Positions 16,869 to 25,851 of a stretch of 64,000 nt of DNA are shown here, piece after piece. Position numbers and translations under genes: made by a program. Source of the stretch: Ktedonobacter robiniae (GTDB lineage Bacteria > Chloroflexota > Ktedonobacteria > Ktedonobacterales > Ktedonobacteraceae); assembly GCF_016587375.1 (NCBI RefSeq), contig NZ_BNJG01000004.1, positions 310,001 through 374,000 of the forward strand. Direction: 5' to 3'. How positions within the stretch are numbered: the first letter of the stretch is position 1; every line of letters starts with the position of its first letter. The notes beneath the pieces are model-generated. The model searched no databases. It saw only the letters and a program-made list of their open reading frames with translations, and had not been told where the DNA came from.

Positions 16869-17719
16869 CTGGCCAGCGGGGCAACCGCCACTCGCTGCGG
16901 GAAGGAGCGCAGCGGCCCAGAGGAAGGACGCGCACGAAACGCCTCTTCAAGCGCATTCGCGAAGGCTTGCATGCTTTTGAAACGCTGGTGTGGCTCCCGC
17001 GCCAGCGCGGTCATGACCACCTGCTCAACTTCGGTCGACACGCTGGGGACCTTCGCCCGCAATGGAGGCAACAGCGAGCCATACTGAAACAGGCGCGTGC
17101 TAAGCGGATCATAAATCGGACGCTCACCCGTAAACCATTCATAAATGATCAGTCCTAAGGCATACTGGTCACTGGTCTGACGAGCCACGCCCTGATATTG
17201 CTCGGGGGCCATGTAGAGCGAGTTCTCTGGGGAACGAGCCGTAAATATTCCCAGAGGAAGAAAGAAGTCACTCAACAGTACATTGCCTTGCTTATCAAGC
17301 AGCATATTCTCTGGCTTAATAAACTGGTGCAGATAGTTTTCGCTATGTGCATAGTGCAAGGCCTCAGAAATCTGCCTGGCATACGCCAGAATGCGTTGCG
17401 CGGAGAGGCGCGTCCCTTCGGGATGGCGACGACGCAAACTCCCATTGAGGGCAACCTCCATGACCAGGTAGGGAACATTCCATTCGACACCATAATCACG
17501 CACACGCATAATATGGGGATGGCTCAGGTTCGCGATTCGGCGAGCCGAACGCGAGAATTTTTCAATTTCTTCCTGAGCAAGGCGCGCCCGTAACATTTTG
17601 ATAGCCACAGGCGCTTGAGAAGGAAGATGCTCTGCAACAAATACCTGAGCATGCGGTCCCTCCCCGACAATATGGGTTAAACGATAGTGGCCTATCTGTT
17701 GTCCCGCACGATACAGCAT
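16865..17719 (-). CDS. Kinase-like protein lacking the HRD motif (probable pseudokinase)
   Basis: A 284-residue Hanks-type kinase fold starting at ATG 17719 (MLYRAGQQIGHYRL) after AAGGA. VAIK is present (APVAIKML), as are the APE segment (LYMAPEQYQG) and DQYALG. The catalytic loop reads HQFIKPEN instead of HRDIKPEN, so the catalytic aspartate is gone; DFG reads DFF; and the glycine loop is GEGPHA rather than GxGxxG. Nucleotide binding may survive but phosphotransfer should not. The open frame continues upstream to 18022 without family-like sequence, so I reject that longer start. It overlaps the WD40 gene by four bases. The kinase at 1-778 has all these motifs intact, for comparison. Confidence 0.85.
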   Translation of the reverse strand: MLYRAGQQIGHYRLTHIVGEGPHAQVFVAEHLPSQAPVAIKMLRARLAQEEIEKFSRSARRIANLSHPHIMRVRDYGVEWNVPYLVMEVALNGSLRRRHPEGTRLSAQRILAYARQISEALHYAHSENYLHQFIKPENMLLDKQGNVLLSDFFLPLGIFTARSPENSLYMAPEQYQGVARQTSDQYALGLIIYEWFTGERPIYDPLSTRLFQYGSLLPPLRAKVPSVSTEVEQVVMTALAREPHQRFKSMQAFANALEEAFRARPSSGPLRSFPQRVAVAPLAR

Positions 17720-18307
17720 GAAATAAGTCCTTTGGGGGCGATGTAATCCTAAATATCCATGTAACTGATTATAGAGAAGTTGCTTTTTCACGTCAATGCA
17801 AAGCCTGCTCGCTCCCTTAAAAAGAGCCTCACCGTCATCCCCATAAGGCAATTGCGCAACGCACATCTTGATACAATCTGAAGCACCAACGGCGCATTTA
17901 CGCCTGCTGCGCAAGTACCGGATAAGCTCAAGGGCGAACAACGTTCTCTTGTGCAGCATGAAGAGGTATTCACAAAAGAGGCTATAATCACCTAGCCTAT
18001 TTTGGGGATGTGATCCTACCAATCAAGCACCAATAGCCAGAATGACGAAGCAGCAGGAACTTAAAAGCATCCCGCTCACGACACGTCTCTGCATCTTTAT
18101 TGCTCCGTTGGTGATCGATCCAGGACAAGCCACCCACCTGCGCCCCCACCTGGAAGCGCTCGCCAGCGCTACAATGCCATTCCCTCCGAAGGGTAGCGTA
18201 AGGGCAAGCCACATCCGGGATGTGGCTTGCCCTTCCTCGCACGCACAAGGCCGAATGAGCAGCCAGGTAAGCTGGAGTTTAGCTACTGTCTGCTGCGTCG
18301 CGAGTAG
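17720..18307. other. 588-base gap between kinase-like gene and dnaK
   Basis: Apart from the hairpin at 18200-18234 I see no gene here. An open frame covering 17720-18022 is only an upstream extension of the kinase-like gene and has no recognisable domain. The region should carry the promoter of the kinase-like/WD40 pair. Confidence 0.5.
18200..18234. terminator. 16-bp perfect hairpin downstream of dnaK
   Basis: Arms 18200-18215 and 18219-18234 with a 3-base loop, about 74 bases beyond the dnaK stop codon on the minus strand. No T-tract follows. Confidence 0.6.
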
Positions 18308-20206
18308 TTAGAGTTCGCGGTATTCGCCTTCGATGGTTCCCGGTTCGCTACTAGAACCGGCCTGTGCTCTCGCTTCAGTGGCTTGGCTGCCAGCAGGAGC
18401 GCCTGTATAGCTGGCGATTTCCTGCTGCATACGCTGAGCGGTGCTCTCCAATTCAGCCATGGTGCTCTGCACACGCGCTGTATCACTCCCGGTCAGCGCG
18501 TCACGTACGGCTTTGATTCGATTCTCCGCTTCACTGCGCACATCGGGTGAGAGTTTCTCAGTGTTCTCTCGGAGAATCCGTTCTGCCTGGTAGGCTACAC
18601 TGGAGGCATTGTTGCGTATCTCGATCTCCTGGCGGCGCTGGCGATCTTCCTGAGCGTGCTGCTCCGCTTCACGCACCATGCGGTCAACATCATTTTGCGA
18701 GAGACCACTGGAGGCGGTAATGGTGATCTTTTGCTCACGGCCCGTGGCCTTGTCGCGCGCGGTCACGTTGAGAATGCCGTTTGCGTCAATATCGAAGGTG
18801 ACTTCGATTTGTGGCATGCCACGCGGCGCGGGACTGATACCCTCCAGGCGGAAATGTCCCAGGCTCTTGTTATCGCGCGCCAGCTCACGTTCACCCTGGA
18901 GTACATGGACATCTACCGCCGATTGATTATCCTCGGCTGTGCTGAAGGTCTCGCTCTTGCGTGTAGGAATGGTCGTATTGCGCTCAATGAGCTTGGTTGT
19001 CACTCCACCCAATGTCTCGACGCCAAGTGAGAGCGGGGTGACATCCAGGAGCAAGACATCCTTAACCTCGCCTCCCAGCACACCTCCCTGGATAGCCGCG
19101 CCAATGGCGACCACCTCATCGGGATTAACGCCCTTGTGCGGGTCCTTGCCGAAAATGTTTTTGACAAACTCAACTACGGCTGGCATACGAGTTTGTCCAC
19201 CTACCAGCACATCCTCGTTGACGTCGCTTGGCTTGACCTGCGCATCCTCCAAGGCACGCATGACTGGGCCGCGCGTGCGCTCGATCAGGTCACCCACCAG
19301 TTGCTCTAGCTTGGCACGTGTAAGTGTCATCACAAGGTGCCTTGGCCCACTGGGATCAGCCGTGATAAAGGGGAGGTTAATCTCGGTCTGGGTCGATGAG
19401 GAGAGCTCGATCTTGGCTCGCTCAGCTGCTTCTTTTAGGCGTTGCAGCGCCATGCGATCGTTGCGTAAATCAATGCCCTGATCCTTGCGAAACTCGTCAG
19501 CAAGCCAATCCACAATCCGCTGGTCAAAGTCGTCGCCACCCAGGTGTGTATCGCCATTGGTGGCCTTGACTTCAATGACACCCTCCCCCAGTTGCAGGAC
19601 GGAGATATCAAAGGTGCCACCACCAAGGTCATAGACGCCAATCAGCTCGTCATGCTTCTTGTCCAGCCCATAGGCAAGTGAGGCCGCGGTTGGCTCATTA
19701 ATGATGCGTAAGACTTCAAGTCCTGCGATGGTACCCGCGTCTTTCGTGGCCTGGCGCTGTGAGTCGTTGAAGTAGGCGGGGACAGTGATGACGGCCTGCG
19801 TAATGCGCTCCCCCAATTTGTCTTCCGCATCGACTTTCAGCTTTTGGAGGATCATGGCCGAAATTTCTGGCGGACTATACTCACGCCCTCCCATCACGAC
19901 GCGGACATCACCATTCGCAGCGCCTGTAATCTTGTAGGGAACCATTTTTATCGTACGCTGTACCTCGGGATCATCGAACCTACGCCCCATGAGACGCTTA
20001 ATGGAGAAGACGGTATTTTCTGGGTTGGTCACGGCCTGGCGTTTGGCGACCTGGCCCACCAGGCGCTCGCCATTCTTTGTAATCGCAACGATAGAGGGTG
20101 TAATCCGCCCGCCCTCCCTGTTCTCAATGACGGTGGGTTCACCCGCCTCCATAATTGACATGACTGAGTTTGTTGTTCCCAGGTCTATACCGAGTACCTT
20201 TGCCAT
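18308..20206 (-). CDS. dnaK: Chaperone protein DnaK (Hsp70)
   Basis: A 632-residue Hsp70. The ATPase domain has IDLGTTNS at the start, the phosphate loop IGVYDLGGGTFDIS and the VGGQTRMP region. The substrate domain follows (DVTPLSLGVETLGG, the linker VLLLDVTPLSLG, then TFDIDANGILNVTA) with a helical lid and a Ser/Gln-rich tail ending GTIEGEYREL. It folds and refolds proteins with GrpE and a DnaJ partner; no dnaJ is seen in this window. I start it at ATG 20206, behind GAGGGG, rather than at an in-frame upstream ATG (20281) whose extra residues are not family-like. grpE is directly upstream. No CIRCE element is visible. Confidence 0.97.
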   Translation of the reverse strand: MAKVLGIDLGTTNSVMSIMEAGEPTVIENREGGRITPSIVAITKNGERLVGQVAKRQAVTNPENTVFSIKRLMGRRFDDPEVQRTIKMVPYKITGAANGDVRVVMGGREYSPPEISAMILQKLKVDAEDKLGERITQAVITVPAYFNDSQRQATKDAGTIAGLEVLRIINEPTAASLAYGLDKKHDELIGVYDLGGGTFDISVLQLGEGVIEVKATNGDTHLGGDDFDQRIVDWLADEFRKDQGIDLRNDRMALQRLKEAAERAKIELSSSTQTEINLPFITADPSGPRHLVMTLTRAKLEQLVGDLIERTRGPVMRALEDAQVKPSDVNEDVLVGGQTRMPAVVEFVKNIFGKDPHKGVNPDEVVAIGAAIQGGVLGGEVKDVLLLDVTPLSLGVETLGGVTTKLIERNTTIPTRKSETFSTAEDNQSAVDVHVLQGERELARDNKSLGHFRLEGISPAPRGMPQIEVTFDIDANGILNVTARDKATGREQKITITASSGLSQNDVDRMVREAEQHAQEDRQRRQEIEIRNNASSVAYQAERILRENTEKLSPDVRSEAENRIKAVRDALTGSDTARVQSTMAELESTAQRMQQEIASYTGAPAGSQATEARAQAGSSSEPGTIEGEYREL

Positions 20207-20351
20207 TGTTGCCCCTCTCTCTCGTAGTATGTCCACGGCTCCTCTCGACAAGGAGCCCGAGCACGTATATGGCTTGCTCACGTGGACTGTCGAATGCCAG
20301 AGTCTGCTTCTTTACCTGGCACCCTCGACTCCTATGAGGCGTTTCCGCAGC

Positions 20352-21008
20352 TCATTCGGCTTGCGTTTGCCTGTTGTCAGGATCAGTCTTTTCTTGCGCC
20401 GTGGGCGTTTCGCTCTGAGGAGAGACACCCGCGACACTCACCCTGGCTGAGCGAATGACGTGCTCTTCGATAATGTACCCTTGTTGAAGTACATCAAGAA
20501 TAGTTCCTTCTGGTGCATCTGCACGGGTCTCGGTCGTGATGGCCTCATGCCAGCGTGGGTTGAATTGTTCGCCGATGGCACCAACACGTTGCACACCCAG
20601 TTGGTCAAGCATTGACTCAAGTCTGCGCGCGACCAAAAACAAACCCTGCACCCAGGAATGCGGACACATCTCCGCTGGTGCCGAACGCAACGCCAGCTCA
20701 AGATCATCGAGGACAGGCAACAGGTGATAGAGTAGGCTGCTCTGGGCTGTGATGCGTCCCTCAAGCTGTTCCTTACCCATGCGGCGGCGATAATTGACGA
20801 ACTCCGCCTGAGTTCTACGCAGTTGATCCAGGTATTCTTCCGCTTTGCGTTGCTCTTCCTGTACCGCTTCGCTCGGGGGAACTGACTGGATGGCTGTCGT
20901 CGCTTCAGGCGGAGTCTGCTGTTGCTCTGGTTGACCATGTTGTGCTGCCTGAGTGGCTGTCGTGGTGCCAGTTGTGGCCTTCTGTTGTTCCGGGTTGTTT
21001 GACTGCAT
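20352..21008 (-). CDS. grpE: Nucleotide exchange factor GrpE
   Basis: A 218-residue protein from ATG 21008 (MQSNNPEQQ), behind a GAGGG. Residues 1-55 are a low-complexity Gln/Thr-rich tail. The rest is GrpE: a long helix (QRKAEEYLDQLRRTQAEFVNYRRRM), LLPVLDDLELAL, and the C-terminal beta domain with FNPRWHEAI and GTILDVLQQGY. GrpE releases ADP from DnaK. It is 145 bases upstream of dnaK on the same strand. The gap holds a small nested hairpin (20231-20287) but no gene. Confidence 0.95.
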   Translation of the reverse strand: MQSNNPEQQKATTGTTTATQAAQHGQPEQQQTPPEATTAIQSVPPSEAVQEEQRKAEEYLDQLRRTQAEFVNYRRRMGKEQLEGRITAQSSLLYHLLPVLDDLELALRSAPAEMCPHSWVQGLFLVARRLESMLDQLGVQRVGAIGEQFNPRWHEAITTETRADAPEGTILDVLQQGYIIEEHVIRSARVSVAGVSPQSETPTAQEKTDPDNRQTQAE

Positions 21009-21618
21009 AATATAACCCTCTTCTGTTAAGCACTGTTTTTTACGCGTATCAGCAGCATCGTACAAAACAACGAGCTATGAAAAAGCTATCGTGAACACTG
21101 CATGTAGCTTTTGTCATTGAGGGTCTTATGAGAGGGAACTTGCGTCACGACGATGCATTGAAAACAAGAGGGCAACAATGATCGCCTTTATAGTTCCTCA
21201 GACTAAGACCTGCATCAATTGGCTGATCAATATTGCTTATAACCCTACTGTTATCCAGTTCGCGCCATCATACGAAAGATAGCATGAAAAGGAAAATTTC
21301 TCTATAAATTATTGCCAGTAGTAACACAAATAAAACATCTAAATGTTCTGGTCTGCAAACCCGTAATTCACTATTGGACATGCATTGGGGGTTAGGAATG
21401 CATACGCTGAGAGCGCTTAAAAGGGCTATTTTATTTAATTGAGGATTGTTGCCAACACTCATTTCATTGAGGTACACTTCTAAAAGTGCATCTACATCTT
21501 TACAAATACCAATGGCGCTTATCTTGCATCTCTTGCGAATGTAAAAGTCTTTTACAACAAAGCTCCGTCTCACCACAATGAGACGGGGAGAAAAGTCTCT
21601 TGAAGAGAGAGGAGTAAC
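21009..21618. other. 610-base divergent region upstream of grpE
   Basis: No convincing gene. A short minus-strand frame (21268-21642) overlaps the start of the nucleotidyltransferase gene and has no family features. A small hairpin (CCGTCTCA at 21565-21572 with TGAGACGG at 21579-21586) sits in the 5' leader of the rightward gene. I see no CIRCE-type heat-shock operator. Confidence 0.5.
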
Positions 21619-22539
21619 GTGCCTCACTTTACACTTAGCCACTCAACCAACCATACACAGATAGATCAGGCTCTGCAACAGCTTGTTGAACGTTATGAGT
21701 CTTCCTTTCCCGAGCGCATCGCCGCATACTACCTTACAGGGAGCTATGCCGATGAGAGCGATGTACAAACAAGCGATGTAGACCTCGATATTATCTTCCG
21801 TGAGCGCTTTCGCAATACAGAGGAGCGCCAGCTCGCGGAACAGTTGCGAGACGAGTTTATGACGCGCGCGAAACGCCGGCAACTCGAATTCGATATCTCC
21901 CTCACCGAAGAAGAGACCTTCAGCATCAGGGGCATCGAACCCAATCTCAAGCTAGCCGGGCAGCATCTCTTTGGCGAGGATATTTGCGCGCGCTATCCGC
22001 TGATGCCTATCGAGGAGTGGGCGCATGAGCGCATGCACGCCGTCTATTATCTACTCACCCACGTCTACTCGAGGGAGCCCTGCCTGAACCTGGACTACCC
22101 CAACTGGAGCGATGAATTCTTTGGCTATATGAATCGCACCGTCACGCTCGCGGATGGGAGCGAGGTCCCCTGCACACGCAACCTGCTCCGCACCACGGGA
22201 TGGGCCGCGACGGCGCTGCTGGCCTTTCAAGCCAGAGAATACGTAGCGCGCAAACGTGACTGCCACCTCACCTACCGGCAACATATCGATGACGAGTGGG
22301 GAACATTGTTAGAGAGTCTCTATACCCTCTGTCGCCAGCGCTGGCACTACCTGCTCCCCACCAGCCCCCAGGAGCGCCAACAGTTACGAGGAATTTGCCA
22401 GCTCGTACAGGGCTTTGAGCAGCACTTTATGCGCCAGTATAAGCAGTTCATCTTGACCGAATTACAGGCCGGACCGGAGGCACTGAAGCAACGTACACGC
22501 GAATTCCAACAACGCTTCCCCTGCACGATGCCGAGGTAG
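21619..22539 (+). CDS. Nucleotidyltransferase-domain protein (AadA/KNTase-like)
   Basis: A 306-residue protein with the minimal nucleotidyltransferase motif TGSYADESDVQTSDVDLD at about 41-58: GS followed by the DxD pair that binds metal. A further Asp (FDIS, about 93) completes the usual triad. The C-terminal half is helical, as in aminoglycoside adenylyltransferases and related proteins. It could transfer a nucleotide to a small molecule or protein; resistance cannot be claimed from this. The start is GTG at 21619 with GAGAGGAG upstream. It is convergent with an ABC transporter operon across a 21-bp hairpin. Confidence 0.82.
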   Translation: MPHFTLSHSTNHTQIDQALQQLVERYESSFPERIAAYYLTGSYADESDVQTSDVDLDIIFRERFRNTEERQLAEQLRDEFMTRAKRRQLEFDISLTEEETFSIRGIEPNLKLAGQHLFGEDICARYPLMPIEEWAHERMHAVYYLLTHVYSREPCLNLDYPNWSDEFFGYMNRTVTLADGSEVPCTRNLLRTTGWAATALLAFQAREYVARKRDCHLTYRQHIDDEWGTLLESLYTLCRQRWHYLLPTSPQERQQLRGICQLVQGFEQHFMRQYKQFILTELQAGPEALKQRTREFQQRFPCTMPR

Positions 22540-22565
22540 AGGCAGCACTCCGCTGAACTTTCATC

Positions 22566-22611
22566 AGGCATATCATATGGTCCATGCTGACATGGACCAT
22601 ATGATATGCCT
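22566..22611. terminator. 21-bp perfect hairpin between convergent genes
   Basis: Arms 22566-22586 and 22591-22611, loop CTGA. It separates the convergent nucleotidyltransferase and ABC ATPase genes and probably terminates both. Its core matches the GTCCATGC palindrome family. Confidence 0.75.
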
Positions 22612-22613
22612 CT

Positions 22614-23663
22614 CTAGACTGTCACGCCCTGTTCTTGCAAGAGCAGGTCCTCTTCGTAGATACGGCGAATCACATCCTCGATCTCTGGCTCCTGGAAGGT
22701 GACATCGCGCAGGCGATGCCGCCCGCCCAACCAGGCCACCAGCTCATGCGCGGGCAGAGCATCGCGCGCAAAGCTGAGCCAGACACGCGGCCCCTCAGCT
22801 CGCACCAGGCATACACCAGGTGGGAGAGTTGGCAGCACGACCTGGTCCTGTTCGTCACGGGCAAGTTGGTCCAGCTCAGCGGGATCAAGGACCGCGATCA
22901 GCGTACGCTCGCCGCCGAAGCGCTCTCGAATGTCTGCTACCGAACCATCGTAAAGCTTACGACCGTGATCGATAATGACCATGCGAGGACAGAGCGTCTC
23001 GACGTCATCCATATCATGAGTCGTCAGCAAAACCGTGGTCTTCCGCTCGGCATTCAGTTGCAGCAAGAACTCGCGGATACGAGCCTTGGCTACAACGTCC
23101 AGGCCGATGGTAGGCTCATCCAGATAGAGTAGCTCCGGATCATGCAGGAGCGCGGCCGCGATATCTCCACGCATCCGCTGGCCCAGCGAGAGCTGGCGCA
23201 CAGGCGTATCAATAAACTCGTTTAAGTCGAGTGTCTCGCGCAGCTGCTCCAGATTCGCGCGGTGGCGCTCCTCCGGCACCTGATAGAGGTGGCGCAGGAG
23301 GCGCAGCGAGTCGATAAGGGGCAGATCCCACCAGAGCTGGGTTCGCTGCCCAAAGACCACGCCGATCCGTGAGGCCAGTTCGCGCCGCTGGCGAATAGGT
23401 TCCAGGCCCGCCACGCGTAGAGTGCCACCGCTGGGCGTCAGGATGCCCGTCATCATTTTAATCGATGTGCTTTTCCCCGCCCCGTTGGGACCCACCAGGC
23501 CAAGCATCTCCCCGCGCTCAACACGCAGCGAGATATCCTGGACCGCGTTCACCAGGCGCAGCTCTGGATTGACGATACTGCGTATTCCACCCAACACTCC
23601 AGGCCGGCGCCGGGCCAGGCGAAAGGTCTTCGTCATCTGCTCAACTTCAATGATTGCTGACAT
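22614..23663 (-). CDS. ABC transporter ATP-binding protein
   Basis: A 349-residue ABC ATPase with Walker A (GPNGAGKST), Q-loop (VVFGQRTQLWW), signature LSLGQRMRGD, Walker B LLYLDEPTIGLD and switch histidine TTHDMDD. About 100 residues follow the core domain, as in NatA/CcmA-like exporters. It would power the two ABC-2 type membrane subunits encoded just upstream (24626 and 23789). A 98-base inverted-repeat element sits between it and the second permease gene, inside the operon. Substrate unknown. Confidence 0.93.
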   Translation of the reverse strand: MSAIIEVEQMTKTFRLARRRPGVLGGIRSIVNPELRLVNAVQDISLRVERGEMLGLVGPNGAGKSTSIKMMTGILTPSGGTLRVAGLEPIRQRRELASRIGVVFGQRTQLWWDLPLIDSLRLLRHLYQVPEERHRANLEQLRETLDLNEFIDTPVRQLSLGQRMRGDIAAALLHDPELLYLDEPTIGLDVVAKARIREFLLQLNAERKTTVLLTTHDMDDVETLCPRMVIIDHGRKLYDGSVADIRERFGGERTLIAVLDPAELDQLARDEQDQVVLPTLPPGVCLVRAEGPRVWLSFARDALPAHELVAWLGGRHRLRDVTFQEPEIEDVIRRIYEEDLLLQEQGVTV

Positions 23664-23680
23664 AATGTACTCCTTTCAGT

Positions 23681-23778
23681 TGTAGGGTCCATGCTGGCAT
23701 GGACTGGAGGCCCGCAGGTTGACACTCCGACGCGAGGAGATCGCTTCGCTCGGAGTCCATGCCAGCATGGACCCTACA
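23681..23778. repeat. Inverted-repeat element inside the ABC operon
   Basis: Perfect 25-base inverted repeats, 23681-23705 and 23754-23778, each containing the GTCCATGCTGGCATGGAC palindrome and bounded by TGTAGG. The 48-base centre carries its own small hairpin (CTCCGA with TCGGAG). It looks like a paired REP (BIME- or MITE-like) element. It fills most of the gap between the second permease gene and the ATPase gene. Confidence 0.75.
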
Positions 23779-23788
23779 AATACGCTAT

Positions 23789-24607
23789 TTAGTTGCCAGT
23801 GCTTTGATATTGACGAACGCCAAAGCGCCAGGCCAGCACACAGACAGCGGCAAAGGCCAGCGCCAGGACAGGCGCACAAAAGGCCAGCCACAGCGGAAGG
23901 CCAAAGGGCAGGGGCCGCTCAAGAATGTAGCAGACCGGGATATACGAGCCAAAGGCCAGAGGCACAATAAAGAGAAAGAAGCGCTGCATCAAGGCGTTAT
24001 ACGCCGTGAGCGGATAGCTCAGCATCTCACGCCCCCCATAGGAGAGCACATTGGTGATCTCCACTGCCTCGATGGTCCAGAAACAGATGGTCGCGCCAAG
24101 CAGCAGAATCGCCACAAAAATGAGCGCGGTACTGACAATGCCAACTGGGAGTAAAAGCATCTTGATCCAGGTCCAGTGGAGCTGGGGCAGAAGCGTCAGG
24201 GAGTAGCCCATCGATAGCACCCCGAGCGAGATACGCCCCAGGCGGCGCAGGCGAAAATCGCTGCCCACAATCTGGAGAAATACTCCCGTTGGACGTAGCA
24301 GCACCCGGTCAAACTCGCCCTTACGAATCGTCTCAGGGAAATTATCAATACCCGCGCCCACCAGCTCGGCCACGCCAAAGCTCAAATTGATCACCGAGCT
24401 GAGAAAGGCCACCTCGCCCACCTTCCAGCCCAGCATATCGGGGAAGGCAAAGAAGAAAAGCAGGAGCGCAAAAAACTCCAACCCGGTCACCGCCAGGTAC
24501 GAGCCAATATCCAGCAATAGATTAACCTTGTACTGAAACTGAGCCTTGATCTGCATGCTCACCAGGTAGCGGTAGAGGCGCAGATCGGCCAGAAATGTCG
24601 ATAGCAT
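23789..24607 (-). CDS. ABC-2 family transporter permease
   Basis: A 272-residue integral membrane protein with about six membrane segments and the ABC-2 (DUF990-like) layout: a cytoplasmic start (LRLYRYLVSMQIKAQFQYK), then hydrophobic helices. It forms the channel with the permease encoded directly upstream, driven by the ATPase at 22614-23663. ATG 24607 is preceded by GAGAGGAG. Gene order is permease, permease, ATPase on the minus strand. Substrate unknown; the family exports drugs, lipids or polysaccharides. Confidence 0.88.
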   Translation of the reverse strand: MLSTFLADLRLYRYLVSMQIKAQFQYKVNLLLDIGSYLAVTGLEFFALLLFFFAFPDMLGWKVGEVAFLSSVINLSFGVAELVGAGIDNFPETIRKGEFDRVLLRPTGVFLQIVGSDFRLRRLGRISLGVLSMGYSLTLLPQLHWTWIKMLLLPVGIVSTALIFVAILLLGATICFWTIEAVEITNVLSYGGREMLSYPLTAYNALMQRFFLFIVPLAFGSYIPVCYILERPLPFGLPLWLAFCAPVLALAFAAVCVLAWRFGVRQYQSTGN

Positions 24608-24625
24608 CGTATGAACACTCCTCTC

Positions 24626-25420
24626 TTAACCGCCCTGAGATACCACACGACGCGTCGCGATGGTGGTCACGGCACGCGCGATCAGGATCAGGACCAGCAG
24701 CCAGCCAAGCTGGCGCACAAACTCAAACCAGAAGTCGGTCAGCGTCATCTTGCCCAGAAAGGCCAGCGCGGGCGCGTTCATAAAGCCATTGAACGGCAAC
24801 CAGACCGTGAAGCTTCGCAACCAGCCAGGGAAGAAGTAGACCGGCACATAGGACCCGGTAAAAAACTGCGAGATAACCACGGACATCGTGACCATGGCTC
24901 GCCCTTCAAGAATCCAGAAGGCAAAGATGTTATAGAGAAAGCGATAGGCCACCCCCAACAGAATGGCGGGCGGCAACATCAAAAGAAGCGTGCCCCAGTT
25001 CGTCCAGGAGATAGGCGCGCCTATATGAAACAGAAACATGCCCGCCACGTAAATGGGCAGCCCACGAAAGAGCAGGAAGAAGAGGCTACGCCCCACCTCG
25101 CGGCTAAACCAGTACCAGCAGAAGTCGCAGGGCTTGCTTAGATCCGACACGACCTCCCCGGTGCGAATCGTCATCATCAGGTCCATCCAACCGAATGGTG
25201 AAATGACCATAAGGAAGGATTGTAAGAGCCAGGTATAGCGCAGGCTATCCTGAACGCTGTAGCCAGGGACCGCCGGTCGCGCGTGATAGAGCGCGAGGAT
25301 GATATAGCTAAACAGGGTACAGAAGAAAATGTTGGTAACCAGGCCCGAAATATTGGCCCAGCGATAGATTAATTGGCGGCGAAATGCGGTCAACGCCACC
25401 TCAACATAAAAAGGGAACAT
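24626..25420 (-). CDS. ABC-2 family transporter permease
   Basis: A 264-residue membrane protein with about six membrane segments, related in layout to the next gene. I start it at ATG 25420 (MFPFYVEVALTAFRRQLIYRW), which has AAGGAG at good spacing; the upstream in-frame codon at 25456 lacks this. Eighteen bases separate its stop from the next permease, so they are one operon. First gene of the three-gene exporter. Confidence 0.88.
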   Translation of the reverse strand: MFPFYVEVALTAFRRQLIYRWANISGLVTNIFFCTLFSYIILALYHARPAVPGYSVQDSLRYTWLLQSFLMVISPFGWMDLMMTIRTGEVVSDLSKPCDFCWYWFSREVGRSLFFLLFRGLPIYVAGMFLFHIGAPISWTNWGTLLLMLPPAILLGVAYRFLYNIFAFWILEGRAMVTMSVVISQFFTGSYVPVYFFPGWLRSFTVWLPFNGFMNAPALAFLGKMTLTDFWFEFVRQLGWLLVLILIARAVTTIATRRVVSQGG

Positions 25421-25676
25421 ATCACTCCTTGCAAAGGACAGCCAGAAAGAGCACAAAATGCCCTACTCTGATGAAAGGACTATGACAAAACATGGCTTGC
25501 GTGCATGCAAACCAGGTGCCCGGACAAGGCCAGGTCGATGAAGAAGATGTGGAAAGGAAATTATCGGGGACACAACAAAACCGGGATGGCTCACAACCAA
25601 CCCGTAAGGAAGAAAAACAAGTACCGGAAAACCCCTACGCGCCAAAGAGAGCGTCATCTTCACGCGAAGGAGCACT

Positions 25677-25706
25677 ATTATAGCATCAGCCACTAGAGCT
25701 TAGCAA
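25677..25706 (-). promoter_or_regulatory. Probable promoter of the ABC exporter operon
   Basis: On the minus strand TTGCTA (25701-25706) and a perfect TATAAT (25677-25682) are 18 bases apart. This gives a leader of about 250 bases before the first permease gene. I see no gene in 25421-25851. Confidence 0.5.
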
Positions 25707-25771
25707 GTCCTTTGCCCTTCGTGCCAAAGTCACCTATGTTCTTCCCTCTCGGCTCGCAAGCTCGCCTTTGC

Positions 25772-25829
25772 AAAAGGGGTGTAGGCGTGATGGCGGGCGA
25801 CTGCCCACCATCACGCCTACACCCCTTTT
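25772..25829. terminator. 22-bp perfect hairpin, 26 bp with inner stem
   Basis: Arms 25772-25793 and 25808-25829; the loop holds a further GGGC/GCCC stem beyond one mismatch. It begins with AAAA and ends with TTTT, so it could terminate in both directions. It sits after the stop (25852) of the minus-strand coiled-coil gene. Confidence 0.75.
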
Positions 25830-25851
25830 ATGTAAGCGCCGAAGGCGCGAC

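Noticed and set aside
17720..18022. Upstream extension of the kinase-like gene
   Set aside because: The kinase fold begins at ATG 17719 with a ribosome site; the extension is not family-like.
20207..21300. CIRCE heat-shock operator for grpE-dnaK
   Set aside because: No TTAGCACTC-N9-GAGTGCTAA or close match is present upstream of grpE or dnaK.
21268..21642. Minus-strand open frame of 124 codons upstream of the nucleotidyltransferase gene
   Set aside because: It overlaps the start of the real gene on the other strand, contains no recognisable domain and has no good ribosome site.
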